From assembly GCA_913057785.1 (NCBI GenBank), contig CAJXPD010000072.1, forward strand, positions 1-39,471: a DNA stretch of 39,471 bases. The letters run 5' to 3'. Positions 9,315-16,778 of the stretch are shown here, piece by piece. The translations under genes were made by a program, and so were the position numbers. The stretch's first letter is position 1. Each line of letters starts with the position of its first letter. The notes beneath the pieces are model-generated. The model had not been told where the DNA came from. It saw nothing but the letters and a program-made list of their open reading frames with translations, and searched no databases. This DNA comes from an uncultured Lewinella sp. (GTDB lineage: Bacteria; Bacteroidota; Bacteroidia; Chitinophagales; Saprospiraceae).

Positions 9315-9482
9315 ATAGTTGGCCAGTTCACTTTGATTGGGGGAACGATCATTTTCTGTATCCCATGGTGGATCTACTTCTCGTCGATTGCTCTTTCTCT
9401 CCTTGTACTTATCGAACTCCTCGATATATGCTTATTACGCTTCTTTGTACTTTCCTTCCTTTTGTACCCCTAAACCCTCTGT
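9315..9482. other. Upstream region of the first DUF4331 gene with TTGTAC repeats
   Basis: Part of a gap of about 390 bp without a gene. TTGTAC occurs at 9403-9408, 9445-9450 and 9462-9467, the last two as TTTGTAC spaced 17 bp apart. TTTGTAC also occurs at 7855-7861 before the sigma gene. These may be regulator or sigma binding sites; this is inference. After the promoter box at 9490-9497 a leader of roughly 185 nt runs to the start codon. Confidence 0.35.
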
Positions 9483-9497
9483 AAGACCCTATGTTTG
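9483..9497 (+). promoter_or_regulatory. Putative promoter of the first DUF4331 gene, same motif as the sigma gene
   Basis: AAGACCC (9483-9489) abuts TATGTTTG (9490-9497, a TAnnTTTG match). The same two elements, with one extra T between, precede the ECF sigma operon at 7843-7858. Shared sequence upstream of regulator and target suggests common control. It lies about 190 bp before the chosen start codon. Confidence 0.4.
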
Positions 9498-9688
9498 CTG
9501 AAGAATTTGAGAAAAAACAAAAAAAATCAGCTTTTAGAAAACCGAAATGAAAACTGGCCCCGTATCTACCTAAAACAAGCGAAAAGTATAAGGCAGAAAA
9601 GTAATACGAGCGGTAAGCGCGCGACTACCGACCCTATGCTCCTATGCCCAAATTCATTGTTTTATTGAAAACCGCAAAATTGAATAAC

Positions 9689-11413
9689 ATGATTGCAAAA
9701 AGAACCCTTAGGTTAGTTATCGCGGCCCTTCTTCTAGGTAGTTCTATTGGGAGTTTTGCCTCTAGCCATAGGGAAGCACCTTTGATCGCTAATGATCCAC
9801 TGGCAGATAACACGGATGTCTATGCTTTCCGGAGCCCTGATGATCCTAATACAGTAACGATTATTGCCAATTACATTCCTGCAGAGTTACCACATGGTGG
9901 CCCTAACTACTACACATTTGGAGAAAATATTCGCTACGAAGTACATATTGATAATGATGCTACACGTCCAGGAGATGAGATTATCTACCGATTTACCTTT
10001 ACTCGTAACAATGAAGATCCGACTACATTTTTTAACATTCGTTTGGGGAAGATCAACATTAGAACCACCTACACTATGGAGCGTAGCGTGGATGGAGGAG
10101 CTAGTTTCCAGACCCTTGTGCAAGATGGGATGGTGCCACCCACTAATATTGGTCCTCGTTCAATTGAAAGTGGAGTTGGCTTAGGTACAACCTATGAGAG
10201 TTTAATCACGGGTGCCATTACCTCCACCAGCACGGGAGAAAAAGTATACTGTGGACCTGCTGATGATCCTTTCTTTGTTGATCTTGGAGGTATTTTTGAC
10301 TTAGGTGATTCGCCTCGCCAAGGTGAGCCAGCGAGAGATGGTGTAGGACAACTTAATGTACATACAATAGCTATTCAGGTTCCTATCAGCACCCTTTTGA
10401 AAGAAGGAGCTTCGGCAAGTCCCTCAACTATCCTAGATCCAGATTATGTGATTGGAGTTTGGGCATCTGCTAGCAGAAGAACAATGCGGACTTTGCAAGT
10501 CGATGGAAGTGCACCTGTTGAAGAGGGAGATTGGGTACAGGTGTCTCGTCTGGGAATGCCTTTGACCAATGAAGCTGTGATTCCAATTGGCATGAAAGAC
10601 TATTGGAACTCCATCACGCCCTACGATGAAATTACAGATGATCTTTTGGATAAGTTCTTCTACAATCCGGAATTGGGATTGTATATGGATGACGATCTAT
10701 TTGGAGGTGCTGTTCCTGCTTTTAGTGCACTTCGCATCCAGCGTAATTCCTTACAGGCTTTTGATTTCGGTAATGGCAATGATGGCCTATTTCCACTCAA
10801 AGGTTCGGATGCGGTAGCGGGTACTGCTTTGGATGATGCCGTTTTTGGTACACTTTTGTTACCTGGGCCCGGTAAGCCACGGTCCGTTGATCTCTGGCCT
10901 ATTTTTCATACCGGGGCGCCGAATGCCATTCCTTATCAGTTGGCTACAGGAAAAGAAGGTAATCCTCTTGCGGCAGGCAAACCATTTATCCACAATTTCT
11001 TACCAAATGGAGGAGATATGCTACGCTTAAATATGGCCGTTCCAGTGACCGATCGAAATAATGGCGATTTTAGTAGCTTAGGATTAATCCAAGCAGCTGT
11101 CCTAGGATTGACGGACCCTCGCTTTAATACGACTACGGATCTCGAGTTCATTCCAAATATGGATGGCTTTCCCAATGGTCGTCGCTTGGAAGATGATGTT
11201 ACTCGTATTGAATTGCAGGCGGTGTCCGGAGCAGTATTGGCTGCAGTTGGTCTTTGGTATGATGACTATACGGCCGGCGATGCAAATCCCGTTACTCAGG
11301 ATCTAATTGATGTTTTGACCTACACAACAGGCGTGGAGCAGAATGACAAAGCTTTTAAATCCTCTTTCCCATATGTAGCTACTCCTTGGAGTGGTACTGA
11401 AACTGGAAATTAA
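9689..11413 (+). CDS. DUF4331 family exported protein, copy 1 (no sorting domain)
   Basis: 574 residues from ATG 9689. I prefer this over the in-frame ATG at 9644 because it puts a normal signal peptide at the N-terminus (MIAKRTLRLVIAALLLGS...FA, cleaved before SSHREAP). The mature protein is the DUF4331 family throughout: SSHREAPLIANDPLADNTDVYAF at its start, LPHGGPNYYTFGENIRYE, FFVDLGGIFDLGD, and a C-terminal part rich in Asp, Asn and Gly (FLPNGGDMLRLNM, NMDGFPNGRRLEDDVTRIEL). The function of DUF4331 is not known to me. The protein ends at PWSGTETGN with no T9SS domain, so it probably stays in the periplasm or uses another route. It is a paralogue of the next gene. Confidence 0.9.
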   Translation: MIAKRTLRLVIAALLLGSSIGSFASSHREAPLIANDPLADNTDVYAFRSPDDPNTVTIIANYIPAELPHGGPNYYTFGENIRYEVHIDNDATRPGDEIIYRFTFTRNNEDPTTFFNIRLGKINIRTTYTMERSVDGGASFQTLVQDGMVPPTNIGPRSIESGVGLGTTYESLITGAITSTSTGEKVYCGPADDPFFVDLGGIFDLGDSPRQGEPARDGVGQLNVHTIAIQVPISTLLKEGASASPSTILDPDYVIGVWASASRRTMRTLQVDGSAPVEEGDWVQVSRLGMPLTNEAVIPIGMKDYWNSITPYDEITDDLLDKFFYNPELGLYMDDDLFGGAVPAFSALRIQRNSLQAFDFGNGNDGLFPLKGSDAVAGTALDDAVFGTLLLPGPGKPRSVDLWPIFHTGAPNAIPYQLATGKEGNPLAAGKPFIHNFLPNGGDMLRLNMAVPVTDRNNGDFSSLGLIQAAVLGLTDPRFNTTTDLEFIPNMDGFPNGRRLEDDVTRIELQAVSGAVLAAVGLWYDDYTAGDANPVTQDLIDVLTYTTGVEQNDKAFKSSFPYVATPWSGTETGN

Positions 11414-11544
11414 CCCTCGCCAATCTTCTAAATAAACTTTTGTAAACCCCCTTCTCCTAGTAGGCTAGTCATAGCACTAACAACGACTAGTACGGGCAGC
11501 GCCATGCCTGGTTTATTGGGAGAGGGTAGTAATATTGGAAAATC

Positions 11545-13626
11545 ATGATAACCCATTTCTTTAAAAGAGTACTTCTCCTAGGGCTTATCGGCTTGATCTG
11601 CGGTACTTCTTTGATGGCTTCTAGTCACCGAGAAGCCCCCTTGATCGCGGATGACCCCCTGGCTGACAATGTAGATTTGTATGCCTTTCGAAACCCCAAT
11701 AATAAGAACAGTATTGTCATTGTAGCCACCTATGTGCCCCTTCAACTACCACATGGTGGTCCGAACTACTACAATTTTGGAGAAAATATCCGCTATGAAA
11801 TCCACGTCGATAATGATGCTTCAATTGTGGGAGATGAGATCATTTACCGTTTTACTTTCCATCAGGAGAATGAAGACCCTTCCACTTTCTTCAATATCCG
11901 TTTGGGGAAGCAGAATTTGAGAATGAGATACGATGTAGAAAAGAGTATCGATAATGGTAGAAGTTGGCTTAAGATTCTAGGAGATGGCCCAGTACCTCCC
12001 AACTATATTGGGGATCGGTCCATCGAATCTCCGGTAGGCTTAAACACTACCTACAGCAGACTAATGAAGAAAGCAATTCGCCGAACACACACTGGAGAAC
12101 AAGTCTTTGCTGGACCAGTTGACGATCCATTTTTTGTGGACTTGGGAGGGATCTTTGACCTTGGAGATGCTCCACGTCAGAATGCTGCGCCAAGAGACGG
12201 AATCGCCTGTATGAATACCAGTGCAATTGTAATGGAAATCCCAATTCCCTACCTACTCAAGCGATCGGAACGCCAAGGCCCAGGTAGACGTTGGGTACGC
12301 CCAGACAACATCCTGGATCCAGACTATGTGATTGGCGTTTGGGCTTCAGCCAGTCGCCCAGCCATCCGCACATTGAGACCAGGTGGAGAGGAATACAGTG
12401 GAGATTGGGTGCAAGTGTCTCGTTTGGGTATGCCTTTGACTAATGAAGCGGTAATTCCTATTGGAATGAAGGATTACTGGAATGCTATCACGCCTTACGA
12501 TGAATTGGCAGATACCCTGTTGGACAAATACTTCTATAATCCAGAATTGGCTTTGTACATGGATGATGATTTGTTTGGAGGAGCGGTTCCTGCCTTTGGA
12601 CCATTACGTATCCAGAGAAATTCGCTGCAAGCCTTTGATTTCGGCAATGGGAACGACGGTTTGTTTGGGTTGAAAGGCTCGGATGCAGTCGCCGGGACAG
12701 CCTTGGATGATGCCATCTTTGGAACCTTGTTGCTTCCAGGTCCGGGCCTGCCTCGGTCTGTGGATCTATGGCCAACTTTTCATACGGGGGTCCCTAATTT
12801 CCCTCCCTACCAACTAGCAACAGGCAAAGCCGGGAATCCGCTGGCAGCAGGTAAGCCATTTATCAATAATTTCCTACCCAATGGTGGGGATATGCTACGT
12901 TTAAATATGGCGGTGCCTGCTACGCGCCGAAACCATCCAGACTTTAGTTCTTTAGGATTGATTCAAGCCGCTGTGTTAGGGTTAACTGACTCTCGTTACA
13001 ATTCAAGTGCAGACTTGGAGTGGATTCCGAACATGGATGGATTCCCCAACGGAAGACGTTTGGAAGACGATGTGACGCGTATTGAATTGCAAGCTGTTTC
13101 CGGAGCAGTACTGGCGGCTATTGGCTTGTGGTATGATGATTATACGGCTGGTGATGCAAATCCAGTTACACAAGATTTACTAGATGTTCTGACCTATACT
13201 ACCGGTGTAGAAGCTAATGACAAGCCTTTCGAAAGAAGATTCCCTTACTTGGCCCAACCTTGGGCAGGCGATGGCATCTGTAGCGGTCAGATCGTTAGTC
13301 CAGTAACGGATAACATGATACAACCTGGTACTACGGTTATTCCAAGAACGGAAGCACCCATGCAAGTCCGCATGGCTAACTACCCCAATCCATTTAGAGA
13401 TAACACTACACTTCGTTATCAGATGGAGCAAGATGGCGCCGTCAGTATTGAGGTGTACAACATGCAAGGTCAACGCCTTACTCAATTGGTGAACGGATTC
13501 CAGGAATCAGGCACGTATGAGGTAGAATGGAATGCTGGAGCTCATCCCGCTGGCCTTTACTTCGCGAGAATTATGAATGAACGAGGAGAGATCCTACAGA
13601 TACAGAAATTAGTAAAGTCGAAATAG
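11545..13626 (+). CDS. DUF4331 family protein, copy 2, with T9SS type A sorting domain
   Basis: 693 residues: signal peptide (about 1-25), a DUF4331 region (about 26-585) closely similar to the preceding gene, and a linker to a C-terminal sorting domain (about 612-693). That domain has the standard NYPNPF start, VSIEVYNMQGQRL, a GTYEVEWNA strand, PAGLYFARI and a basic KLVKSK end, which mark export by the type IX system and attachment to the cell surface. Compared with copy 1 the C-terminal half is much better conserved than the N-terminal half, and a short insert lies near residue 240 (GPGRRWVRPDN). It starts 131 bp after copy 1. I see no terminator between them, so co-transcription is possible. 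Confidence 0.92.
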   Translation: MITHFFKRVLLLGLIGLICGTSLMASSHREAPLIADDPLADNVDLYAFRNPNNKNSIVIVATYVPLQLPHGGPNYYNFGENIRYEIHVDNDASIVGDEIIYRFTFHQENEDPSTFFNIRLGKQNLRMRYDVEKSIDNGRSWLKILGDGPVPPNYIGDRSIESPVGLNTTYSRLMKKAIRRTHTGEQVFAGPVDDPFFVDLGGIFDLGDAPRQNAAPRDGIACMNTSAIVMEIPIPYLLKRSERQGPGRRWVRPDNILDPDYVIGVWASASRPAIRTLRPGGEEYSGDWVQVSRLGMPLTNEAVIPIGMKDYWNAITPYDELADTLLDKYFYNPELALYMDDDLFGGAVPAFGPLRIQRNSLQAFDFGNGNDGLFGLKGSDAVAGTALDDAIFGTLLLPGPGLPRSVDLWPTFHTGVPNFPPYQLATGKAGNPLAAGKPFINNFLPNGGDMLRLNMAVPATRRNHPDFSSLGLIQAAVLGLTDSRYNSSADLEWIPNMDGFPNGRRLEDDVTRIELQAVSGAVLAAIGLWYDDYTAGDANPVTQDLLDVLTYTTGVEANDKPFERRFPYLAQPWAGDGICSGQIVSPVTDNMIQPGTTVIPRTEAPMQVRMANYPNPFRDNTTLRYQMEQDGAVSIEVYNMQGQRLTQLVNGFQESGTYEVEWNAGAHPAGLYFARIMNERGEILQIQKLVKSK

Positions 13627-13649
13627 TTGTAGTTACTGAACGGGGGCTT

Positions 13650-13685
13650 GAAGGACAGGGGAGGTTTTCTCTACCCTTGTCTTTC
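13650..13685 (+). terminator. Possible hairpin terminator after DUF4331 copy 2
   Basis: GAAGGACAGGG (13650-13660) can pair with CCCTTGTCTTTC (13674-13685), about 11 bp with one G-T pair and one bulged T. No U-tract follows, so it may be an RNA-stabilising or attenuating structure and not a terminator. Confidence 0.25.
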
Positions 13686-13770
13686 TACCTCCATTTCCAT
13701 CCACTATCCGTCGAGCTGGTTTCTATTGATAAAGCTATTAACCAGCCTCTTCCACTAAAAAATTAACACC

Positions 13771-14997
13771 ATGTATTTCTATAGATTCACCCTAATGGCA
13801 CTAGCCTTACTCCTTATAGCCTGTCAACCTCAAGAAAAAACGGAAGCCCTCGCTGACCTACTTTCGGCTGTTCCCAGTTTATTGGATCGGCCAGCTGATC
13901 TCCGCTATGAAAAAGAATGGGAGCAAGTACAGCGCAATTACGTACGCTATCGAGATGAATTAGTAAAGCATCCCGAGAAGGTCAAGCCACGCTTAAAGTT
14001 GGCGGAGATCTACACTCATGAAGCCCGGGTCACGGGAGAACACGGACATTATTACCCTGCGGCCCTACAAGTGTTGGACGAAGCACTAACGCGATCCCAA
14101 CAAAATCCCGATGAACAATTTCAAGCCTTGGCGATGAAAGCTGGAGTGTTGCTTTCTCTTCACCAATTTGCTGAGGCCTTAGCTGCTGGTCAACAAGCCG
14201 TAGCTATGAATCCTTATAATGCTCAGATATATGGTGTTTTAGTGGATGCTTATGTAGAGCTAGGACAGTATGACCAGGCCGTTGCTATGGCTGATAAAAT
14301 GATCAGCATCCGCCCTGATCTACGGTCCTACGCTCGCATTTCCTACCTCCGTGAGCTGCACGGAGACGTAGAAGGGGCTATTGAAGCCATGGAATTGGCA
14401 GTAGATGCCGGATATCCCGGCTATGAACAAACGGCCTGGGCGCGCCTAACTTTAGGGGATCTATATAAACAATATGGACAGTTAGAAAAAGCAGCCTTAA
14501 ACTATCAACGCATCTTGGTCGATCGACCAGACTATCCTTTTGCCATCGCAGCACTAGGAGAAATTGACGAGCAAAAGGGCGATTTAGCTGAAGCAGAAGA
14601 AAAATACCTGCAAGCGGCGAAGATCATTCCCGAGTTTAGCTTTTATGAAAAACTAGCTGCGATCTACCTTAAACAAGGCCGTGGAGAGGAGTTCCAGGAG
14701 ACCATCTCTGAACTGAAAGCCATGTTGGCGGATGACCAACAAGCCGGTCACGTCATGGATTTAGAACTCGCCCACCTTCACGCCGAACTCCTAGCTGACT
14801 ATGACACTGCCCTAGACTACGCCCAAAAAGTCTACGAACGCCGCCCCGATAATATCGATATCAACCAAACTTTAGCCTATATATATCATAAACAGAACAA
14901 GCCAGCGCTGGCTGCCTCACACCTACGGCGAGCTGCCCGCACCAACTCTCAACATCCTGAACTGCTGGCCTTGCAACAATCCTTAGCTAGCCTGTAG
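13771..14997 (+). CDS. TPR-repeat lipoprotein
   Basis: 408 residues. The N-terminus is a lipoprotein signal with lipobox LIAC, Cys18 being the lipidated residue, so the protein is anchored in a membrane facing the periplasm or surface. The remainder is nearly all tetratricopeptide repeats (roughly residues 70-405), with typical pairs such as AEALAAGQQAVAMNPYNAQI, LGDLYKQYGQLEKAALNYQ and LAYIYHKQNKPALAASHLRRA. TPR domains hold protein partners; a link to the DUF4331 proteins is suggested only by position, last in the same-strand block and 144 bp after copy 2. A good terminator follows at 15095. The enzyme or complex it serves is unknown. Confidence 0.88.
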   Translation: MYFYRFTLMALALLLIACQPQEKTEALADLLSAVPSLLDRPADLRYEKEWEQVQRNYVRYRDELVKHPEKVKPRLKLAEIYTHEARVTGEHGHYYPAALQVLDEALTRSQQNPDEQFQALAMKAGVLLSLHQFAEALAAGQQAVAMNPYNAQIYGVLVDAYVELGQYDQAVAMADKMISIRPDLRSYARISYLRELHGDVEGAIEAMELAVDAGYPGYEQTAWARLTLGDLYKQYGQLEKAALNYQRILVDRPDYPFAIAALGEIDEQKGDLAEAEEKYLQAAKIIPEFSFYEKLAAIYLKQGRGEEFQETISELKAMLADDQQAGHVMDLELAHLHAELLADYDTALDYAQKVYERRPDNIDINQTLAYIYHKQNKPALAASHLRRAARTNSQHPELLALQQSLASL

Positions 14998-15094
14998 TCT
15001 CAAATACAAAGGAACTCTATGAAGAATTAGAATCCAGCTCAGTCCATCGCCTTTAGTACTTGAGCGCACTATAAAGCTTGTTAGACCAAATGTG

Positions 15095-15125
15095 AAGTCC
15101 TGCACGGTATGTGTGGGGCTTTTTG
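15095..15125 (+). terminator. Intrinsic terminator ending the DUF4331 block
   Basis: AGTCCTGCAC (15096-15105) pairs with GTGTGGGGCT (15111-15120) around loop GGTAT, 10 bp with three G-T pairs, extended by an A-T pair, and followed by a T-tract. It is about 100 bp after the TPR lipoprotein stop. Confidence 0.6.
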
Positions 15126-15673
15126 TTTAGGAGATGTCATATCCATAAACTCCTTTTACTCCTGCCTACTGTTCTTACCCGAACTCAACCCGTACTTTTT
15201 CTATCCTATTTCTTACCTGATTTGTAATGTTTGGCTTTTTAAACTCCATATTATAAGTGTAGATCGCTGAGACAATGTTTACCACAAACCAATACCTATC
15301 AACAGAAAAAGGGAAGCCAACTATTCTCATTATTAGGTAGAAAGCACTATCAATTTTAGGGAGTTTGAATACGTAGTTCTGAGTATATCTCGGAAAGCCA
15401 TTCCTATGTAATTTGCAGATTATAGAGGGAAGGGAAATCAAGTACAATAGGTAGTCTCTGACCATGCAGTAAAATGCTTCCCTCATCAAAATACAGGTTT
15501 CACCCACTGGTAGCTGCCCCTTACTAGGTGTGGGTTAGATTAGTGAATGAATGCCTGTAACTTGCTGATGTATTAAGAAAATGATCTACTAAAACCCTGA
15601 TTTTTTAAAGAACAAATTCCGGTAAATACTTCCTCGAGTGGATGGTAATACAACCAGCTTGCATAGGAGAGGT
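15126..15673. other. Gene-poor interval
   Basis: About 550 AT-rich bases with no confident gene. The only sizeable open frame is on the minus strand at 15175-15507 (110 codons, GTG start or ATG at its residue 8). It has a hydrophobic centre (MRIVGFPFSVDRYWFVVNIV) reminiscent of small membrane-protein families but no clear identity. Confidence 0.4.
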
Positions 15674-15850
15674 ATGTCCAAAATTATTGAACACACTAAT
15701 TCGATACTTATGTCCAATTCTCCTTTAAAACTCAGACACAAATCAGCTAAGAAAAAATTTTCCGTGGTGGAAAGATTCCTAGCTAAGCTTAATCGGAAGA
15801 GGAGGCAGAAGGGGAGGTATCTCGATAGGCGGAAAAAGTCTGATCAGTAG
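15674..15850 (+). CDS. Short Arg/Lys-rich protein, family member A
   Basis: 58 residues from ATG 15674 (another ATG at 15710 would give 46; a GTG at 15638 is also in frame). I do not recognise a family. The protein is strongly basic, with FSVVERFLAKLNRKRRQKGRY then LDRRKKSDQ at its end. Its second half resembles the 52-residue protein at 18503-18661: both have V/I-E-x-two hydrophobics, an RKR-rich patch, GRY, and R-x-K plus SD at the C-terminus. That resemblance, with no DNA repeat to explain it, is the main reason to believe the gene. The two flank the 468-residue gene at 16779-18185. Charge and size suggest nucleic-acid or ribosome binding, which is inference. No Shine-Dalgarno or clear promoter is seen. 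Confidence 0.5.
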   Translation: MSKIIEHTNSILMSNSPLKLRHKSAKKKFSVVERFLAKLNRKRRQKGRYLDRRKKSDQ

Positions 15851-16411
15851 GTTTCTGGAACCTTAGTTACGCTCAGTTCTAGGTACTTGAGTTCGCTATT
15901 TTAGGTAGCCATCTTACCTACTAGGAGGTACAATCCTGTCAGCTTAGGCACATACCTTTGTATGGTACTTCGAAAGGAAGTAGAGAGCAGAAGTAAAAAT
16001 TTGAGAGCGAGAATAGAGTGGTTTGTAACAAAATAAATACGCAATCTCGTTCCCTTGTGGTTGCATATGCGATTGGTGTGAATGAATAGAAGTGGCTTTT
16101 TTCAATATGTATTGAGTAACAGCTCTGAGTAGATAGACTACCGGCCAAAATTTTTCGAAATTTTTGTAAAGGTCTCTAAAATTGGAATGGGCTTTATCTA
16201 CATTGTTTTTACTCAGATATTTGTCTGGTCAAGCCACTGATTCTAAAGACTTTTTATAGCCAATTGAAAATGTTGTGGTAGAATCATGGGTAACATTTTA
16301 GAGAAATTGACACTAATGTATAGAAGGAAGGAAATGTAAGAAAATAAAAGGATTCGTCTAGTGATTGGTAACCAATCTCTAGCTCAAAAATAACTCGATA
16401 AATAGATGTAA
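15851..16411. other. Gene-poor interval with small hairpins
   Basis: About 560 AT-rich bases without a convincing gene. It contains a 6-bp hairpin TAGGTA/TACCTA (15902-15920) and an AT-only hairpin with a TTCG loop (16147-16164, AAAATTT/AAATTTT) followed by one more T. The small minus-strand frame at 15939-16148 looks like chance. Confidence 0.4.
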
Positions 16412-16451
16412 GGCAGGACTGAATCGGTAAGTGATTCGGTATGGGCCTGCC
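16412..16451 (+). other. Two-helix RNA hairpin before the 16.4-kb small frame
   Basis: GGCAGG (16412-16417) pairs with CCTGCC (16446-16451) and inside it CTGAATC (16419-16425) pairs with GATTCGG (16433-16439, one G-T pair), loop GGTAAGT. That is 13 bp in two stacked helices. It is followed by a perfect AGGTAT/ATACCT hairpin near 16530-16545. The block 16412-16600 is richer in G+C than its surroundings and could be a structured RNA as well as, or instead of, a coding frame. Confidence 0.4.
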
Positions 16452-16596
16452 ATGTCAAGATATAGGCATAGACTTGATCAGGCGCAGGAGTTGGCCATCC
16501 TGGGTCGAGCCAGACCTCTGCTTAAAACTAAGGTATCGCATACCTGTGGAAGAGCGGCTGCAGATGCTCGGAGGCGGGGAAGGGATACGCTTCTAA
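16441..16596 (+). pseudogene. Possible decayed member of the short basic protein family
   Basis: An ATG at 16441 opens a 51-codon frame ending at TAA 16594-16596, with RRRSWPSWVEPD and PVEERLQMLGGG near its end. If the frame is shifted by one base after the ERLQML codons, the translation continues RRRGRDTL, so the product would read VEERLQML plus an Arg-rich patch, like the C-terminal halves of the proteins at 15674-15850 and 18503-18661. This could be a frameshifted relative, a genuine small gene in either frame, or a structured RNA. Support is by eye only. The plus-strand hairpin with an AT-rich tail at 16692-16743 would end a transcript from here. Confidence 0.25.
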
Positions 16597-16691
16597 CCAT
16601 ATTCATTAATTAAAAATTCGAAATCACGGATACTTTTGATATCGTTATGCTCATCATTGAGCAGATCATCATCTTGTAAGAAATTGTCAAT

Positions 16692-16743
16692 TGAGGCTTA
16701 GGGTATCGACTGTTGAACCCTAGGCCTCATAATAATATTTTTG
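16692..16743 (+). terminator. Strong terminator hairpin, plus-strand orientation, perhaps bidirectional
   Basis: TGAGGCTTAGGGT (16692-16704) pairs with ACCCTAGGCCTCA (16717-16729), 13 bp with one G-T pair, followed on the plus strand by TAATAATATTTTT. It lies 36 bp beyond the stop of the minus-strand 468-residue gene and could serve it too, but the T-rich side faces plus-strand transcripts, and the only plus-strand candidate nearby is the 16.4-kb element. Confidence 0.55.
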
Positions 16744-16778
16744 ATGCAGATTAAGTGTTTCAATAATTGTTTGTTATG

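Noticed and set aside
9644..9688. Upstream ATG adding 15 residues to DUF4331 copy 1
   Set aside because: The extension places a hydrophobic stretch and then charged residues before the signal peptide; the ATG at 9689 gives a normal signal peptide, like copy 2.
15939..16148. Minus-strand frame of 69 codons
   Set aside because: Composition and content look random and no family pattern is visible.
16400..16610. RNase P RNA, tmRNA or SRP RNA as the identity of the structured element
   Set aside because: The universal conserved segments of these RNAs are not present.
16431..16613. Sixty-codon frame over the 16.4-kb element in another phase, as a complete gene
   Set aside because: Only its short Arg-rich end resembles the neighbouring basic proteins; the rest has no support, so it is treated under the possible decayed copy.
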